Of a stretch of DNA of 64,000 nucleotides, positions 1 to 8,863 are shown in pieces. Origin of the DNA: Sinorhizobium meliloti 4H41 (GTDB lineage Bacteria; Pseudomonadota; Alphaproteobacteria; Rhizobiales; Rhizobiaceae); the NCBI RefSeq assembly GCF_000375585.1, contig NZ_AQWP01000001.1, positions 758,735-822,734 of the forward strand, in the 5' to 3' direction. The translations under genes and the position numbers were made by a program. Numbering within the stretch: position 1 is the first letter of the stretch; each line of letters starts with the position of its first letter. Below the pieces are notes generated by a model, which searched no databases, was not told the origin of the DNA, and worked only from the letters and a program-made list of their open reading frames with translations.

Positions 1-117
1 TCACAGGAATCCAGCCAGACCAAGTCCTTGGGCTGAAAGAACGCTTCCGCGCCGCGGACGCGGCGCTGCTGGATCCCTGTGACAGGCACAGAAATGAGGA
101 GAGGAAAGATTGCAGTC

Positions 118-219
118 CTGTAGCGCCGCGCGTCTTATAAGACGCGCAAAGGTCGCTGTAGCCCTTTGAACTGCTGCATGTTTTGTCCATTGATCGGCTA
201 CGATCAACATGCAGTGGCG
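118..219. repeat. Composite palindromic intergenic repeat
   Basis: Two hairpins sit side by side. The first contains a perfect 20-bp palindrome at 128-147 (GCGCGTCTTA followed by its complement). The second pairs GCTGCATGTT (173-182) with AACATGCAGT (207-216) and has an inner TGATCG/CGATCA stem. The linker CTTTGAACTGCTGCATG recurs at 40224-40240 next to another hairpin, so this is a dispersed family. It lies immediately upstream of a transposase remnant. Confidence 0.7.
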
Positions 220-236
220 CACGGTCGGTACTCGGG

Positions 237-329
237 GAATTCAATGGCATCGCCATGCGTGCCGACAAAACCGACCAGAGCTTCAACGCCATTATCCATC
301 TCGCAGCAGCCGTCATGAACTCAAATTGA
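237..329 (+). pseudogene. IS5-family transposase, 3' remnant
   Basis: About 30 codons remain, reading FNGIAMRADKTDQSF then NAIIHLAAAV to a TGA stop at 327-329. This resembles the conserved C-terminal end of IS5/IS427-type transposases (R-x-A-x-R-x-D-K-T-x-x-x-F-x-A-x-I-H-L-A-A). No upstream part of the transposase is recognisable; a palindromic repeat takes its place. The short stretch AGGCCCTAG after the stop could belong to the element end, but I cannot identify a matching left end. It is non-functional. The identification rests on one short block, hence moderate confidence. Confidence 0.55.
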
Positions 330-526
330 ATCTCGACAGGCCCTAGTTCAATTTGCGACGTAGCCGCGGTTCGGTGTGAATCCCGAAGCTGAACAGATCG
401 GATTAACGTAATCTCATGGACTTGCCGAAGATAAGAAGGCGTTGTATGAATGGGTAACCACCCCTTATAGGTGCTTTAGGCACGTCCTGGGTTTGCCAAC
501 CCAATAAACTATTCTTCGGAGTATAG

Positions 527-1333
527 ATGAGAACTCGTGTTGTTTTTCTTGCGTCTCAGGTTTTTCTTCTTGCAGCCGGAGTCGTTGCCGCCGAAGAACG
601 CCGGTACCCCTGGTCTGGAGACTGGTATCTGAAGATAGGCACCACTGGTTTTCTCGGTCCGGAGTATGAGGGCGGTTCGAAGCGCATGCTTCAGGCGGCG
701 CCGCTCGTTTCGCTCGGCAAGGCTGGCAGCGCCGTGCGCTTTTCGTCGCGCAACGACAACATGTCCTACGCCCTGCTCGACCAGGGACATTTTCGCGCTG
801 GCGCCGTCGGCAAATTGATTTTCGAGCGTGACGAGGACGACTCGAGCGATCTTAAAGGCCTCGACCATCCGAAATTCGGCGGCGAAATCGGCGGTTTCGC
901 GGAAGTCTACCCCACGGACTGGATGCGCCTTCGCGCCGAGATACGTCAGGGTATCCGCAGCCATCACGGGGTTGTCGCCGATGTCGCGGCGGATGCCTTC
1001 GCCGATCTCGGCGAAACCGTCCGCATTTCCGCCGGACCGCGGTTGACGGCGGCATCGAGCGATTATTTCGACGCCTATTATGGCGTCAACGCAGCGGAAT
1101 CCGCTGCTTCGGGACTCGGCACCTATGATCCGGGTGGCGGTATTCACTCCGCTGGGCTCGGTGCGGAGATCAACTGGATGGCGACCGAGAAGCTCGAAAC
1201 GGGTGTCTATGCCGAATATCGGCGATTGATGGGCGCTGCCGCCGATTCAAGCCTCGTACGCGAGCGCGGCAGCCCCGACCAGTTCCTCGTCGGGGTGACC
1301 GCGACCTATCGCTTCGATTTCACGCTCCCCTGA
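527..1333 (+). CDS. MipA/OmpV family outer-membrane protein
   Basis: A 268-residue predicted outer-membrane beta-barrel of the MipA/OmpV family. An N-terminal signal peptide (about residues 1-22, ending AGVVAA) is followed by an aromatic- and glycine-rich region (WYLKIGTTGFLGPEYEGG) and ends in YRFDFTLP, a terminal aromatic strand of the type recognised by the BAM machinery. MipA proteins were described as scaffolds linking MltA and PBP1B in E. coli, but most family members are of unknown role. The preceding 200 bp are comparatively AT-rich and carry a repeat and a transposase remnant, so the gene sits at the edge of a more variable patch. The start is chosen from GGAG upstream and the signal peptide. 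Confidence 0.85.
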   Translation: MRTRVVFLASQVFLLAAGVVAAEERRYPWSGDWYLKIGTTGFLGPEYEGGSKRMLQAAPLVSLGKAGSAVRFSSRNDNMSYALLDQGHFRAGAVGKLIFERDEDDSSDLKGLDHPKFGGEIGGFAEVYPTDWMRLRAEIRQGIRSHHGVVADVAADAFADLGETVRISAGPRLTAASSDYFDAYYGVNAAESAASGLGTYDPGGGIHSAGLGAEINWMATEKLETGVYAEYRRLMGAAADSSLVRERGSPDQFLVGVTATYRFDFTLP

Positions 1334-1406
1334 CGGGTCGGCCTGGATGCGGGCGGGATGAAATGGAGCGCTTGACCGGCGGGTTTTGCGGGGCCAAACA
1401 GAGGCC

Positions 1407-2366
1407 ATGAACAGTTCTTCCATCGATTCCGGCCGCGTGCACGACGCGCCGTCCAACAATTGGGTCTATCGGGTTCTGCCGCGAGCGCTGTGGCCCTATG
1501 CGCAGCTCGCGCGTTGGGACCGGCCGATCGGCTGGCAATTGCTCTTGTGGCCGTGCCTTTGGTCGGCGGCCATGGCGTCCGGAACGGCGGCATCGCTCGG
1601 CAGCTTTTCGGCTGGGCGATTTCTCTTCCATGTCTTTCTGTTCGTTGTCGGAGCGATTGCCATGCGCGGTGCCGGCTGTACCTACAACGACATCGTCGAT
1701 CACGACATCGACATGGAAGTGGCACGTACGCGCTCCCGACCGCTGCCTTCCGGCCGCGTCACCCGTTTTCAGGCGAAGGCATTCATGCTGTTGCAGGCCC
1801 TTGTGGGCCTCGTCGTGCTGCTGCAGTTCAACGGTTTCACGATTTTTCTCGGCTTCCTTTCGCTGGCGCTGGTCGCGATCTATCCTTTCGCCAAGCGCTT
1901 CACGGACTGGCCGCAGTTTTTCCTGGGGCTCGCCTTCTCCTGGGGCGCGATCATGGGCTGGACCGCTGAGTTCGGCAGCCTCTCCCTGGCCGCGATCATC
2001 CTCTACGTTGCCGCCATCGCCTGGACCATCGGTTATGATACCATCTATGCCTATCAGGACAGGGAGGACGACGAGCTGATCGGCGTTCGCTCGACCGCCC
2101 GCCGCTTCGGCGACAACCCGCGGCCCTGGCTTATCGGGCTATACGGGATTGCGGTTTTCCTGATGCTTTTCGCCTTCCTGTCCGCCGGCGCCGGATTTTT
2201 CGCCTATGTCGGGCTTCTGGTGGCCGCGGTGATGCTCGCCTATCAGATTCTCGTATTGAACATTCACGATCCGCTACAATGTCTCGCGCTGTTCAAGTTC
2301 AACGGCGTCGTCGGCCTGATCATCTTTGCCGGACTTGTGCTCTCGCTTCTCGTGCGGCTCATTTGA
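1407..2366 (+). CDS. ubiA: 4-hydroxybenzoate polyprenyltransferase
   Basis: An integral-membrane prenyltransferase of about 319 residues that attaches the polyprenyl tail to 4-hydroxybenzoate in ubiquinone biosynthesis. The first Asp-rich motif appears in CTYNDIVDHDID followed by RTRSRPLPSG, and the second in YDTIYAYQDREDD; both bind the Mg-diphosphate of the prenyl donor. Several hydrophobic membrane helices follow. A TTG codon at 1386 would add seven residues, but the ATG at 1407 is preferred. A strong inverted repeat downstream (2373-2411) separates it from the convergent DUF6101 gene. Confidence 0.93.
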   Translation: MNSSSIDSGRVHDAPSNNWVYRVLPRALWPYAQLARWDRPIGWQLLLWPCLWSAAMASGTAASLGSFSAGRFLFHVFLFVVGAIAMRGAGCTYNDIVDHDIDMEVARTRSRPLPSGRVTRFQAKAFMLLQALVGLVVLLQFNGFTIFLGFLSLALVAIYPFAKRFTDWPQFFLGLAFSWGAIMGWTAEFGSLSLAAIILYVAAIAWTIGYDTIYAYQDREDDELIGVRSTARRFGDNPRPWLIGLYGIAVFLMLFAFLSAGAGFFAYVGLLVAAVMLAYQILVLNIHDPLQCLALFKFNGVVGLIIFAGLVLSLLVRLI

Positions 2367-2372
2367 ACGCAG

Positions 2373-2411
2373 AAGCCGGCCCTAAGGCGCGGAGCGTCGA
2401 AGGGCCGGCTT
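2373..2411. terminator. Inverted repeat between convergent genes
   Basis: A perfect 11-bp stem (AAGCCGGCCCT / AGGGCCGGCTT) with a 17-nt loop starts seven bases after the ubiA stop and lies before the 3' end of the convergent DUF6101 gene. There is no strong T-tract on either side, so it may act as a bidirectional transcript end or a 3' stabiliser rather than a classical intrinsic terminator. Confidence 0.6.
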
Positions 2412-2445
2412 GCTGATCGTTGTCTTGTGACTTGGAACGCTGCGG

Positions 2446-3012
2446 TCACGCCCGGGCGATGATTTCGCGGCCGTCGATCTTCATCTGGATGCCGAGACTG
2501 CCGGTGGAGCGGCGCACGAGAAAGCGCGGCCGGCGCTCGGCGAAAAAGGAATGGCGGCGGCGCGGCTTTGCGGGAGCGGCGCGAACATCGCCGATATGTT
2601 CCTCGAGCGGCCGTGCGACCCCGTCGGCTTCCACCATGAGCATCGGAATGCGATAGGCTTCGGCCCAGGCGCGCCAATCTGCTGCGATGTCCGAAAGATC
2701 ATGAGCCACGAGCAGCGGGATACAGAGATCCGGATCGTCGTGATGAAGTTCGAGCGTCACTGTAACCTCCCCGTCGCCATGGTCGATTGCCCGTGCCGCC
2801 ACACCCTTGAAAGCTCGCGCCGGCAGAGCGATCGAAAGCGGCAGGCCGCTGAATGGTAGCACCTTGCGCAGAACAGCGCCACGCTCGTCAAGGCTGATGC
2901 TGACATTCCCCGTGTGCCCGCGCAGCACGTAGCTTGCTTGCTGCGGAAAGCGCTTCGGGTCAAGTCTGAGCGTGTTTCCGACCCAAGCCGGCTGAGAGAG
3001 TGTATTGCGCAT
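2446..3012 (-). CDS. DUF6101 family protein
   Basis: A 188-residue protein that I place in the DUF6101 family of uncharacterised rhizobial proteins by overall appearance (N-terminal RNTLSQPAWVGNTLRLDP, a basic RGHTGNVSISLDERGAVLR segment, and a basic C-terminal tail with KPRRRHSFFAERRP). There is no signal peptide or membrane helix, so it is probably cytoplasmic. The charged tail could contact nucleic acid or membrane, but that is speculation. It is convergent with ubiA and divergent from the DUF1217 gene across 371 bp. The ATG is preceded by an A/G-rich stretch with GGG, consistent with a ribosome-binding site. Confidence 0.75.
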   Translation of the reverse strand: MRNTLSQPAWVGNTLRLDPKRFPQQASYVLRGHTGNVSISLDERGAVLRKVLPFSGLPLSIALPARAFKGVAARAIDHGDGEVTVTLELHHDDPDLCIPLLVAHDLSDIAADWRAWAEAYRIPMLMVEADGVARPLEEHIGDVRAAPAKPRRRHSFFAERRPRFLVRRSTGSLGIQMKIDGREIIARA

Positions 3013-3383
3013 TTCATATCGCCCTTGTTTTTCCTTGAGAGCCGTTTCCGGCTTTCCTGTCGGGACTTTTCGTCCTCTAGGGGCGGAGGATAGGCGGGCT
3101 CCGTTCCGGGCGGCTTAAAATTCGCGGTTAAAAAAACTTTGCTGTCTCCGATGGTTAGCAAAAGCCGAGGCCGCAAGGTTTCTCATTCGTCAATGAAACC
3201 GCGGGCATTTTCGATGTGCTTTGCCGGGGCGGGATGCGGGCGGAAAACGGGCACCCGTTTTTTCTCATCCGCTCCAGCGGGAAAGCCACACACAAGCATG
3301 CTGCGCGATCTTCGCCATCATCGGAGTGGTTTCAGGGGATGTCGGCGCGCCGGCGGTCCCCGTTCCTTGCTGGCGGGCGACGC
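3013..3383. other. Divergent intergenic region
   Basis: 371 bp separate the starts of the DUF6101 gene (minus) and the DUF1217 gene (plus), and must hold both promoters. It includes an AT-rich run (TTAAAATTCGCGGTTAAAAAAAC around 3115-3140) suitable for promoter elements, but I cannot assign a specific -35/-10 pair or operator. No convincing small gene or RNA was seen. Confidence 0.4.
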
Positions 3384-5693
3384 ATGGTTTCGACTTATCT
3401 CGACTACAATCTGATCGCACGGGACATGAAGCTCAGCCTGAGACGCGTGTCGGAGCAGACGATCGTCGCCCGCGACACGCAGTATTACAGGGAGAACATC
3501 GGCAGTGTGGCCTCCGTCGACGAGTTTCTCGCCGACTACCGCCTCTATTCCTACGCGATGAAGGCCTATGGCCTGGCAGATATGATCGAGTCGGTCGCCT
3601 TCATGAGGAAGGTGCTCGAAAGCGACCTGTCCGACGATAACAGCTTTGCCAACAAGTTGACGGACGAACGATACCGCGAATTCACGATGGCGTTCAGCTT
3701 CAGCGGTGGAACGGCGGTTTCCCAGACCGAAGCGCAGCTCGACGAGATGATCGGGCTCTACAATACGAGTATCGCCAGCATCGGGGAAACCCAGAAGGAA
3801 GAGACGCGCTATTACAACGTCATGATCGACAAGGTAACGAGCGTCGATCAGCTTCTGAACAATGAGCGTCTGCGGACCTATGTCTTCACCGTCTTCGGTA
3901 TCGACGAGAGCACGTACTCCCGTGAAACGCTCCGCAACGTTCTCTCCAGCAATGCCGACGATCCGGACAGCTATGAGAAAACCGTGCTCGAACCCAGACT
4001 GTCGGAGCTCGAGGCTGCCAGAGCCGACGCTCAGGCGAAGCTCCAGCAGAGCGGCACGACGGAGGCGGAAAAGCTGGAACTCCGGGCGAAGATAGCCACC
4101 TACAACAAGTCGATTTCCACGGTCAGCAATTACCTGGCGATGGCGGCGGCTTTCCAGTTCAACGCCGACGGCACGGTGGCCGCGGGATCGGCGCAGACCG
4201 CCGCGCACAAGAAGACCATGAATGAACTCTACGTCTCCAGCAATCCCCGGATCACCCCCCAGGCAGCGCTCCTGAACAAGGCCTATTTCGAGGAAAAGAT
4301 CGCGAGCATCACGACCGTCAGCGAGCTTGTCGCCGATACGCGCCTCTATAACTACATCCGCACGGCCTTCGATCTCAACGAGGTCACCATCGTGCCGGCG
4401 ACGATCAAGAATATCCTGACCAGCGATCCGGACGACCCGAACAGCTACATCAATACGATCGGCAAGGGGAACGAGAACTACAAGGCGCTCGCCAGGGCCT
4501 TCAACTTCCAGGCGGACGGCACGCTCGCGGCGGGCGATGCGGCGCAGACCACGGAACAGACGACACTCACCTCCAGCCGTTACATGACGCGCTACAACGA
4601 CAAGGACGACGCAGCGGACGCGAAGGCGATCGGCGCCTATAAGCTTGCCGTCGAGAAGATGGCGTCCGTCGGCGACTTCATCGACACGGCTTCGATCTAC
4701 GATTTCGCGCTGCAAGCCGTCGGTCTCGATCCGGACGCCGAAAGCGCGCGGACGATCAAGCGGGTGCTGACCAGCGATCTCACCGATCCGGAAAGCTTCG
4801 TCTACACGCTGAAGGACGAGCGTTACCTGAAGCTCGCCCAGCTGTTCAACTTTACGACATCGGGCGACATCGGCGTTCCGGCATTGGCGCAGTCGGAGAC
4901 GCTGATTCAGGAGACCGCCAAGACCTACATCGTCAACAAGTCCCGTTTTGGCTCGGAGGAGGACAAGACCAAGGCCAAAGCGGATGCCGAATATTATACG
5001 GCCGAGGTCGCCAAACTCTCCTCTCTCGACGAATTTCTGGCCGATTCCCGCCTGGTCGATTTCGCTCTGGCGGCAAACGGCATCGATCCCGAGAATGTCA
5101 CCGTCGATTTCCTTCGCGACATCTTCACCTCCGATCTGGACGATCCCAAGAGCTTCATCAATCAGCAGCAGAACTCCGGGGCCTATATCGCCCTGGTCAC
5201 CTCGTTCAATTTCGACCGCGGCGGCAACGTGCTGCGCGAGGACAAGAGCGTCATCATCACGCGGCAGGGGCTTTACGAGACCCTCGACCGGTATCTGCAC
5301 CAGACGCTGGAAGAACAGGCCGGCGAGGACAATGCAGGTGTCCGCCTGGCACTCTATTTCGAGCGCCAGGCAGGCTCGCTCGTCGACGCTTACGATCTCC
5401 TGGCCGATGATGCGCTCGCCGAAGTGTTCCGCACGATCTTCAGCCTGCCCGACGAATTCAGTTCCATGGACATCGACCAGCAGGCCAAGATCGTCGAGAA
5501 GAACCTCGAGCTCGAGAAGCTGAGCGATCCGGCCGAACTGAAGAAACTCCTCGCGCGCTTCACCGTGCTCTACGATCTGGAGAACAACATGGAAGTCGAT
5601 CCGGCCGTGGTGGTGCTTTCGGGCAGCGGCAGCAATATCGGCATCAGCGCCGATACGCTCTTCCAACTGTCGCAGCTCAGGAAGGGCGGGTAG
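3384..5693 (+). CDS. Multi-repeat DUF1217 protein
   Basis: A 769-residue protein built from about five tandem DUF1217-type units. Each has the form Y-Y/F-x-x-x-[IV]-x-x-[VI]-x-S/T-V-x-x-[FL]-[LI]-x-[DN]-x-R-L-x-x-[YF], then an aliphatic/Leu helix, then a [ST]-D/N-x-x-D-[DP]-x-S-[FY] turn (for example SDLSDDNSFANKL, SDPDDPNSYINTI, SDLDDPKSFINQQ), ending in A-F-x-F. A distinct C-terminal helical domain follows (about 640-769). In many rhizobia, DUF1217 genes lie in flagellar clusters; this one is not next to flagellar genes. The start MVSTYLDYN at 3384 is chosen because the family normally begins so; an in-frame upstream extension to 3216 has no similarity to it. No signal peptide, so it is probably cytoplasmic or exported by the flagellar route (inference). 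Confidence 0.8.
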   Translation: MVSTYLDYNLIARDMKLSLRRVSEQTIVARDTQYYRENIGSVASVDEFLADYRLYSYAMKAYGLADMIESVAFMRKVLESDLSDDNSFANKLTDERYREFTMAFSFSGGTAVSQTEAQLDEMIGLYNTSIASIGETQKEETRYYNVMIDKVTSVDQLLNNERLRTYVFTVFGIDESTYSRETLRNVLSSNADDPDSYEKTVLEPRLSELEAARADAQAKLQQSGTTEAEKLELRAKIATYNKSISTVSNYLAMAAAFQFNADGTVAAGSAQTAAHKKTMNELYVSSNPRITPQAALLNKAYFEEKIASITTVSELVADTRLYNYIRTAFDLNEVTIVPATIKNILTSDPDDPNSYINTIGKGNENYKALARAFNFQADGTLAAGDAAQTTEQTTLTSSRYMTRYNDKDDAADAKAIGAYKLAVEKMASVGDFIDTASIYDFALQAVGLDPDAESARTIKRVLTSDLTDPESFVYTLKDERYLKLAQLFNFTTSGDIGVPALAQSETLIQETAKTYIVNKSRFGSEEDKTKAKADAEYYTAEVAKLSSLDEFLADSRLVDFALAANGIDPENVTVDFLRDIFTSDLDDPKSFINQQQNSGAYIALVTSFNFDRGGNVLREDKSVIITRQGLYETLDRYLHQTLEEQAGEDNAGVRLALYFERQAGSLVDAYDLLADDALAEVFRTIFSLPDEFSSMDIDQQAKIVEKNLELEKLSDPAELKKLLARFTVLYDLENNMEVDPAVVVLSGSGSNIGISADTLFQLSQLRKGG

Positions 5694-5746
5694 GGCTTAA
5701 CGCCGGCCGGACCGGAACGCGCTTCCGGATGCCGTCGTTACTCGCC

Positions 5747-7180
5747 TCAATCCTCGCGCAGCACCTTATCGGGGTTCATGATCCCCGCCGGGTCGAAGGC
5801 GTGCTTGATCCGACGCATAAGCTCGATCTCGATCGGCGAGCGGATCGCCGCGAGTTCGTCGCGTTTCAACTGGCCGATGCCATGCTCGGCAGATATCGAG
5901 CCCTCATGTTTGAGCACGACGGCGTGAACGATCGCATTGATCTCGCGCCACCGGTCGAGAAAGCCCTGCTTGTCCGCACCGACGGGCTGGGAGATGTTGT
6001 AGTGGATATTGCCGTCGCCCATATGGCCGAAGGCGCAGATGCGTGCGCCGGGAATGGCCTTGGAGACCAGCGCATCCGCTTCCGTCATGAAGGCCGGAAT
6101 GCTCGATACCGGGACCGAAACGTCATGCTTGATCGAGCCGCCTTCGGGCTTTTGTGCCGGCGACATGCTTTCGCGCATGTGCCAGAGGGCTCTGCGCTGC
6201 GCTTCGTTCTGGGCAATGACGGCGTTCTCGACGAGACCGTCGGAGATGACCGCTTCGAGAAGGTCTTGCACCATCCGCTCCGCGCTTTCGGCGGTATCCG
6301 AGGTGGAGATATCGATCAGCGCGTACCACGGATGCGTCGTTTCCATCGGATCTCGAACGCCGGCGATGTGCCGGGTGGTGAACTCGATGCCGAGCCGCGG
6401 CATCAGTTCGAAGCCCGTCAGGGCCGGCCCGCAGAGGCTCGATGCCCGATCGAAAAGCGTCAGTGCGTCCTCGACGCTTCTGAGGCCGGCAAAAGCCACC
6501 TGGTGGCCCCGCGGTTTCGGGAAGAGCTTCAAAACGGCGCCGGTTATGACGCCGAGCGTTCCCTCGGCACCGATGAAAAGATCGCGCAGATCGTAGCCCG
6601 TATTGTCCTTCTTGAGGCGTCTGAGCCCGTTCCAGATCTCCCCGGTCGGAAGCACGACCTCCAGCCCCAGGCAAAGCTGGCGCATATTGCCATAGACAAG
6701 CACGGCAGTGCCGCCGGCATTGGTCGAAAGATTGCCGCCGATCCGGGCGGAGCCTTCCGAGCCGAGTGACAGGGGAAAAAGCCGGTCGACGTCATCGGCG
6801 GCCTTCTGGATATCCGCCAGAATACAACCGGCATCGGCCACGATCACGTTGCCGACCGGGTCGATGTCGCGGATGCGGTTCAGCCGCTCGAGGGAAAGGA
6901 CCACGTCGGCTCTGCCCTCGCGCGGAATCTGGCCGGCCACATGTCCGGTGTTGCCGCCCTGCGGCACGACTGCCGTTCGGGTCTGGCTCGCAAGGCGCAT
7001 GACCAGCGAAACTTCCTCGACGGAGCCGGGCCTGAGCACGAGCGGCGTCGTGCCGTGATAGAGCCCGCGGGACTCGACCAGGTAGGGGGCCGTGTCGGCG
7101 GGTGCGGTGAGGGCATTGCCGGGCCCGACGATGTCGACGAAGGAGGCGATGAGTTCGGGAGATGGAAGTATGGTGGTCAT
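5747..7180 (-). CDS. FAD-linked 2-hydroxyacid dehydrogenase
   Basis: A 477-residue flavoprotein of the PCMH-type FAD-binding/FAD-oxidase C family (D-lactate, glycolate and D-2-hydroxyglutarate dehydrogenase relatives). The FAD domain (about 40-215) shows PQGGNTGHVAGQ and GGNLSTNAGGTAVLVYGN; the C-terminal cap domain has FGHMGDGNIHYNISQP and ends in SAEHGIGQLKRDEL, the family's substrate/metal His motif. It would oxidise a D-2-hydroxyacid and pass electrons to a carrier. Substrate cannot be fixed from sequence; D-2-hydroxyglutarate or D-lactate are likely. It lies just downstream of sua5 on the same strand, 46 bp from its stop, so the two are probably cotranscribed. An alternative start at 7198 adds six residues. 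Confidence 0.88.
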   Translation of the reverse strand: MTTILPSPELIASFVDIVGPGNALTAPADTAPYLVESRGLYHGTTPLVLRPGSVEEVSLVMRLASQTRTAVVPQGGNTGHVAGQIPREGRADVVLSLERLNRIRDIDPVGNVIVADAGCILADIQKAADDVDRLFPLSLGSEGSARIGGNLSTNAGGTAVLVYGNMRQLCLGLEVVLPTGEIWNGLRRLKKDNTGYDLRDLFIGAEGTLGVITGAVLKLFPKPRGHQVAFAGLRSVEDALTLFDRASSLCGPALTGFELMPRLGIEFTTRHIAGVRDPMETTHPWYALIDISTSDTAESAERMVQDLLEAVISDGLVENAVIAQNEAQRRALWHMRESMSPAQKPEGGSIKHDVSVPVSSIPAFMTEADALVSKAIPGARICAFGHMGDGNIHYNISQPVGADKQGFLDRWREINAIVHAVVLKHEGSISAEHGIGQLKRDELAAIRSPIEIELMRRIKHAFDPAGIMNPDKVLRED

Positions 7181-7226
7181 GGCCCTGCCTCGGATCACGT
7201 GGTTGCTTCAAGCGTGCCGGTGGCCA

Positions 7227-8201
7227 TCAGCCCCGCGGCGCGGCCGCGCGCTGCAGCCGGTCGATGATCGCTTCGCCGAGCCCCTCGCTCGGGATCGGGC
7301 CGAAAGCTATGGTCGCGGCGCCGCTGGCATCCGCCTGTTTCATATAATCGAAAAGATTGGCCGCGGCTTCCCGCAGGCTGCCGCCCGGACTGAGATCCAA
7401 AACGATCGCGGCATCGCCTTCACCGGGAAGTGTCTTTCCGCCGAAGCGGATGAGGGCTTCTCCTTTCCGGACCTCATCGGCATTGAGCCGCACAGCGGCA
7501 CCGGGAGCGTAATGCGAGGCGAGCATGCCGGGCGCCTCGATGACGGCGCCGGCGGTCTCAGGGCGCTCGATGGGGAGCCCTGTCAAAGCTTCGATCTCTG
7601 CCGCGTCGAGCCCCCCGGGCCTCAGCAGCCGCAGCTTTCCGTTCTCGACCTTGACGATGGTCGATTCAAGGCCGATCGCGGCCGGGCCTGCGTCGAGGAT
7701 GAGCTTCAGCCTGGAGCCGAGATCCGCCTGCACATGGGCCGCACTGGTGGGACTGATCTTGCCCGAGGTGTTGGCGCTCGGCGCCGCCAAAGGCCGTCCG
7801 AATCGGGCGATCACCCGACGCGAGAAGCCGTCGGGCATCCGAATTCCGAGCGTATCGAGACCGGCGGATGCGAGCGTGTGCACGGTGCTTTCCCGCCGCT
7901 GCGGCAGGATCAGCGTGAGGGGGCCAGGCCAAAAAGCCTCGGCCAGACGTCTCGAAACCGGATCGAAGGTCACATGCGCCTCCGCCATCCCCAGATCGGA
8001 GACGTGACAGATCAGCGGATTGAACCGCGGACGCCCCTTCATCTCGTAGATGCGGCTGATCGCATCGGGGGTCGTGGCATCGGCGGCAAGGCCGTATACG
8101 GTCTCCGTGGGGATCGCCACGGGTTCCCCGTCCGAAAGAACTGCACAAGCCGTCTCGATTGCCCGCTCCGGTTCGATGCGCGTGTCGATGATTTCGGCCA
8201 T
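7227..8201 (-). CDS. sua5: L-threonylcarbamoyladenylate synthase (Sua5 type)
   Basis: A 324-residue enzyme that makes threonylcarbamoyl-AMP from threonine, bicarbonate and ATP, the first step of the universal t6A37 tRNA modification. The YrdC domain (about 10-200) contains PTETVYGLAADAT, KGRPRFNPL and the nucleotide-binding SANTSGKISPTSA; a C-terminal Sua5 domain (about 220-324) makes this the long Sua5 form rather than the short TsaC. The partners TsaD, TsaB and TsaE are not in this window. It is first in an apparent two-gene unit with the downstream FAD-linked dehydrogenase. Confidence 0.92.
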   Translation of the reverse strand: MAEIIDTRIEPERAIETACAVLSDGEPVAIPTETVYGLAADATTPDAISRIYEMKGRPRFNPLICHVSDLGMAEAHVTFDPVSRRLAEAFWPGPLTLILPQRRESTVHTLASAGLDTLGIRMPDGFSRRVIARFGRPLAAPSANTSGKISPTSAAHVQADLGSRLKLILDAGPAAIGLESTIVKVENGKLRLLRPGGLDAAEIEALTGLPIERPETAGAVIEAPGMLASHYAPGAAVRLNADEVRKGEALIRFGGKTLPGEGDAAIVLDLSPGGSLREAAANLFDYMKQADASGAATIAFGPIPSEGLGEAIIDRLQRAAAPRG

Positions 8202-8266
8202 GGCGTTCTGATCCTTTCCGTCGCTTCCTTAACGGAGCGATTGCAAAAACAGAACGATTTTCTTGG

Positions 8267-8863
8267 TCAAAGGCTGCGAATGATCCGCCGCAAGGCTTCG
8301 TCGCGTGCGCCGAGCATCAGCACGTTCTTCAGCGCCACCTTCGGATCCTGCGTCCGGAAAATCAGGCCGTTGCCGCGCACGTTGCGGTTGACGACGATCC
8401 GTCCTTCGCCGGCATCGGGCTCGATCGCGACGGCGAAATACATGCGCGAATAGCCCGGCTGGATACGGTCGAAGAAATGGGTCTCGTTCCCAAGGTCGCA
8501 GAAGAAGTTCGCGAGATAAAAGGACCAGGTGATCTCATGTCCCTTTGCGAGGCAGGTTTTCGCGGCGGTCACGTGGCAGTAGCCGAGATGCGGACTGTTG
8601 GCGAGCGTACGATGGAAGACCATCTTCGGGAACTGCATCGAGGCATGAAACCCGTTGATTCGGCTGTGGGTCGTCTCGCCCGCCGTCGTCAGCTTCCGCG
8701 CCGTCTGCTGCGCAACCTCGGCATAACTCAGATACTGCCGCTCGTTCGCCATCCACCGGCGTCTATCGATCCGGCCGGTCCGCAGGAACTCGGTGTGAGC
8801 CTTGGCTTTCGCCGGTGCGACCGGCATCTTGTCGGCAGCGTCGTAATATCGGAGTTTTGCCAT
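8267..8863 (-). CDS. Hypothetical rhizobial protein (perhaps DUF6656)
   Basis: A 198-residue soluble protein beginning MAKLRYYDAADKMP. I do not recognise a characterised fold. It has a Tyr/Gln-rich region (ERQYLSYAEVAQQTARKL), a His/Cys-containing middle (HLGYCHVTAAKTC) and an aromatic segment (SFYLANFFCDLGNETHFFDRIQPGYSRMYFAVA). It resembles a family I remember as DUF6656, but I am not certain. Longer in-frame starts exist up to 9061 but their codons look non-coding; the ATG at 8863 is chosen. It stands alone, 65 bp upstream of sua5 on the same strand. Confidence 0.65.
   Translation of the reverse strand: MAKLRYYDAADKMPVAPAKAKAHTEFLRTGRIDRRRWMANERQYLSYAEVAQQTARKLTTAGETTHSRINGFHASMQFPKMVFHRTLANSPHLGYCHVTAAKTCLAKGHEITWSFYLANFFCDLGNETHFFDRIQPGYSRMYFAVAIEPDAGEGRIVVNRNVRGNGLIFRTQDPKVALKNVLMLGARDEALRRIIRSL

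Noticed and set aside
191..206. FNR/FixK-like TTGAT...ATCAA near the window start
   Set aside because: The half-sites are eight bases apart instead of four and are part of a repeat hairpin stem.
1..222. Minus-strand 73-codon frame at the window start
   Set aside because: It runs through the palindromic repeat, has Arg/Ala-rich composition and no ribosome-binding site.
3318..5666. Antisense 782-codon open frame across the DUF1217 gene
   Set aside because: It is the mirror of a repeat-rich high-GC gene; composition is biased to charged Arg/Glu/Leu without domain signatures, and the plus-strand frame has conserved repeat motifs.
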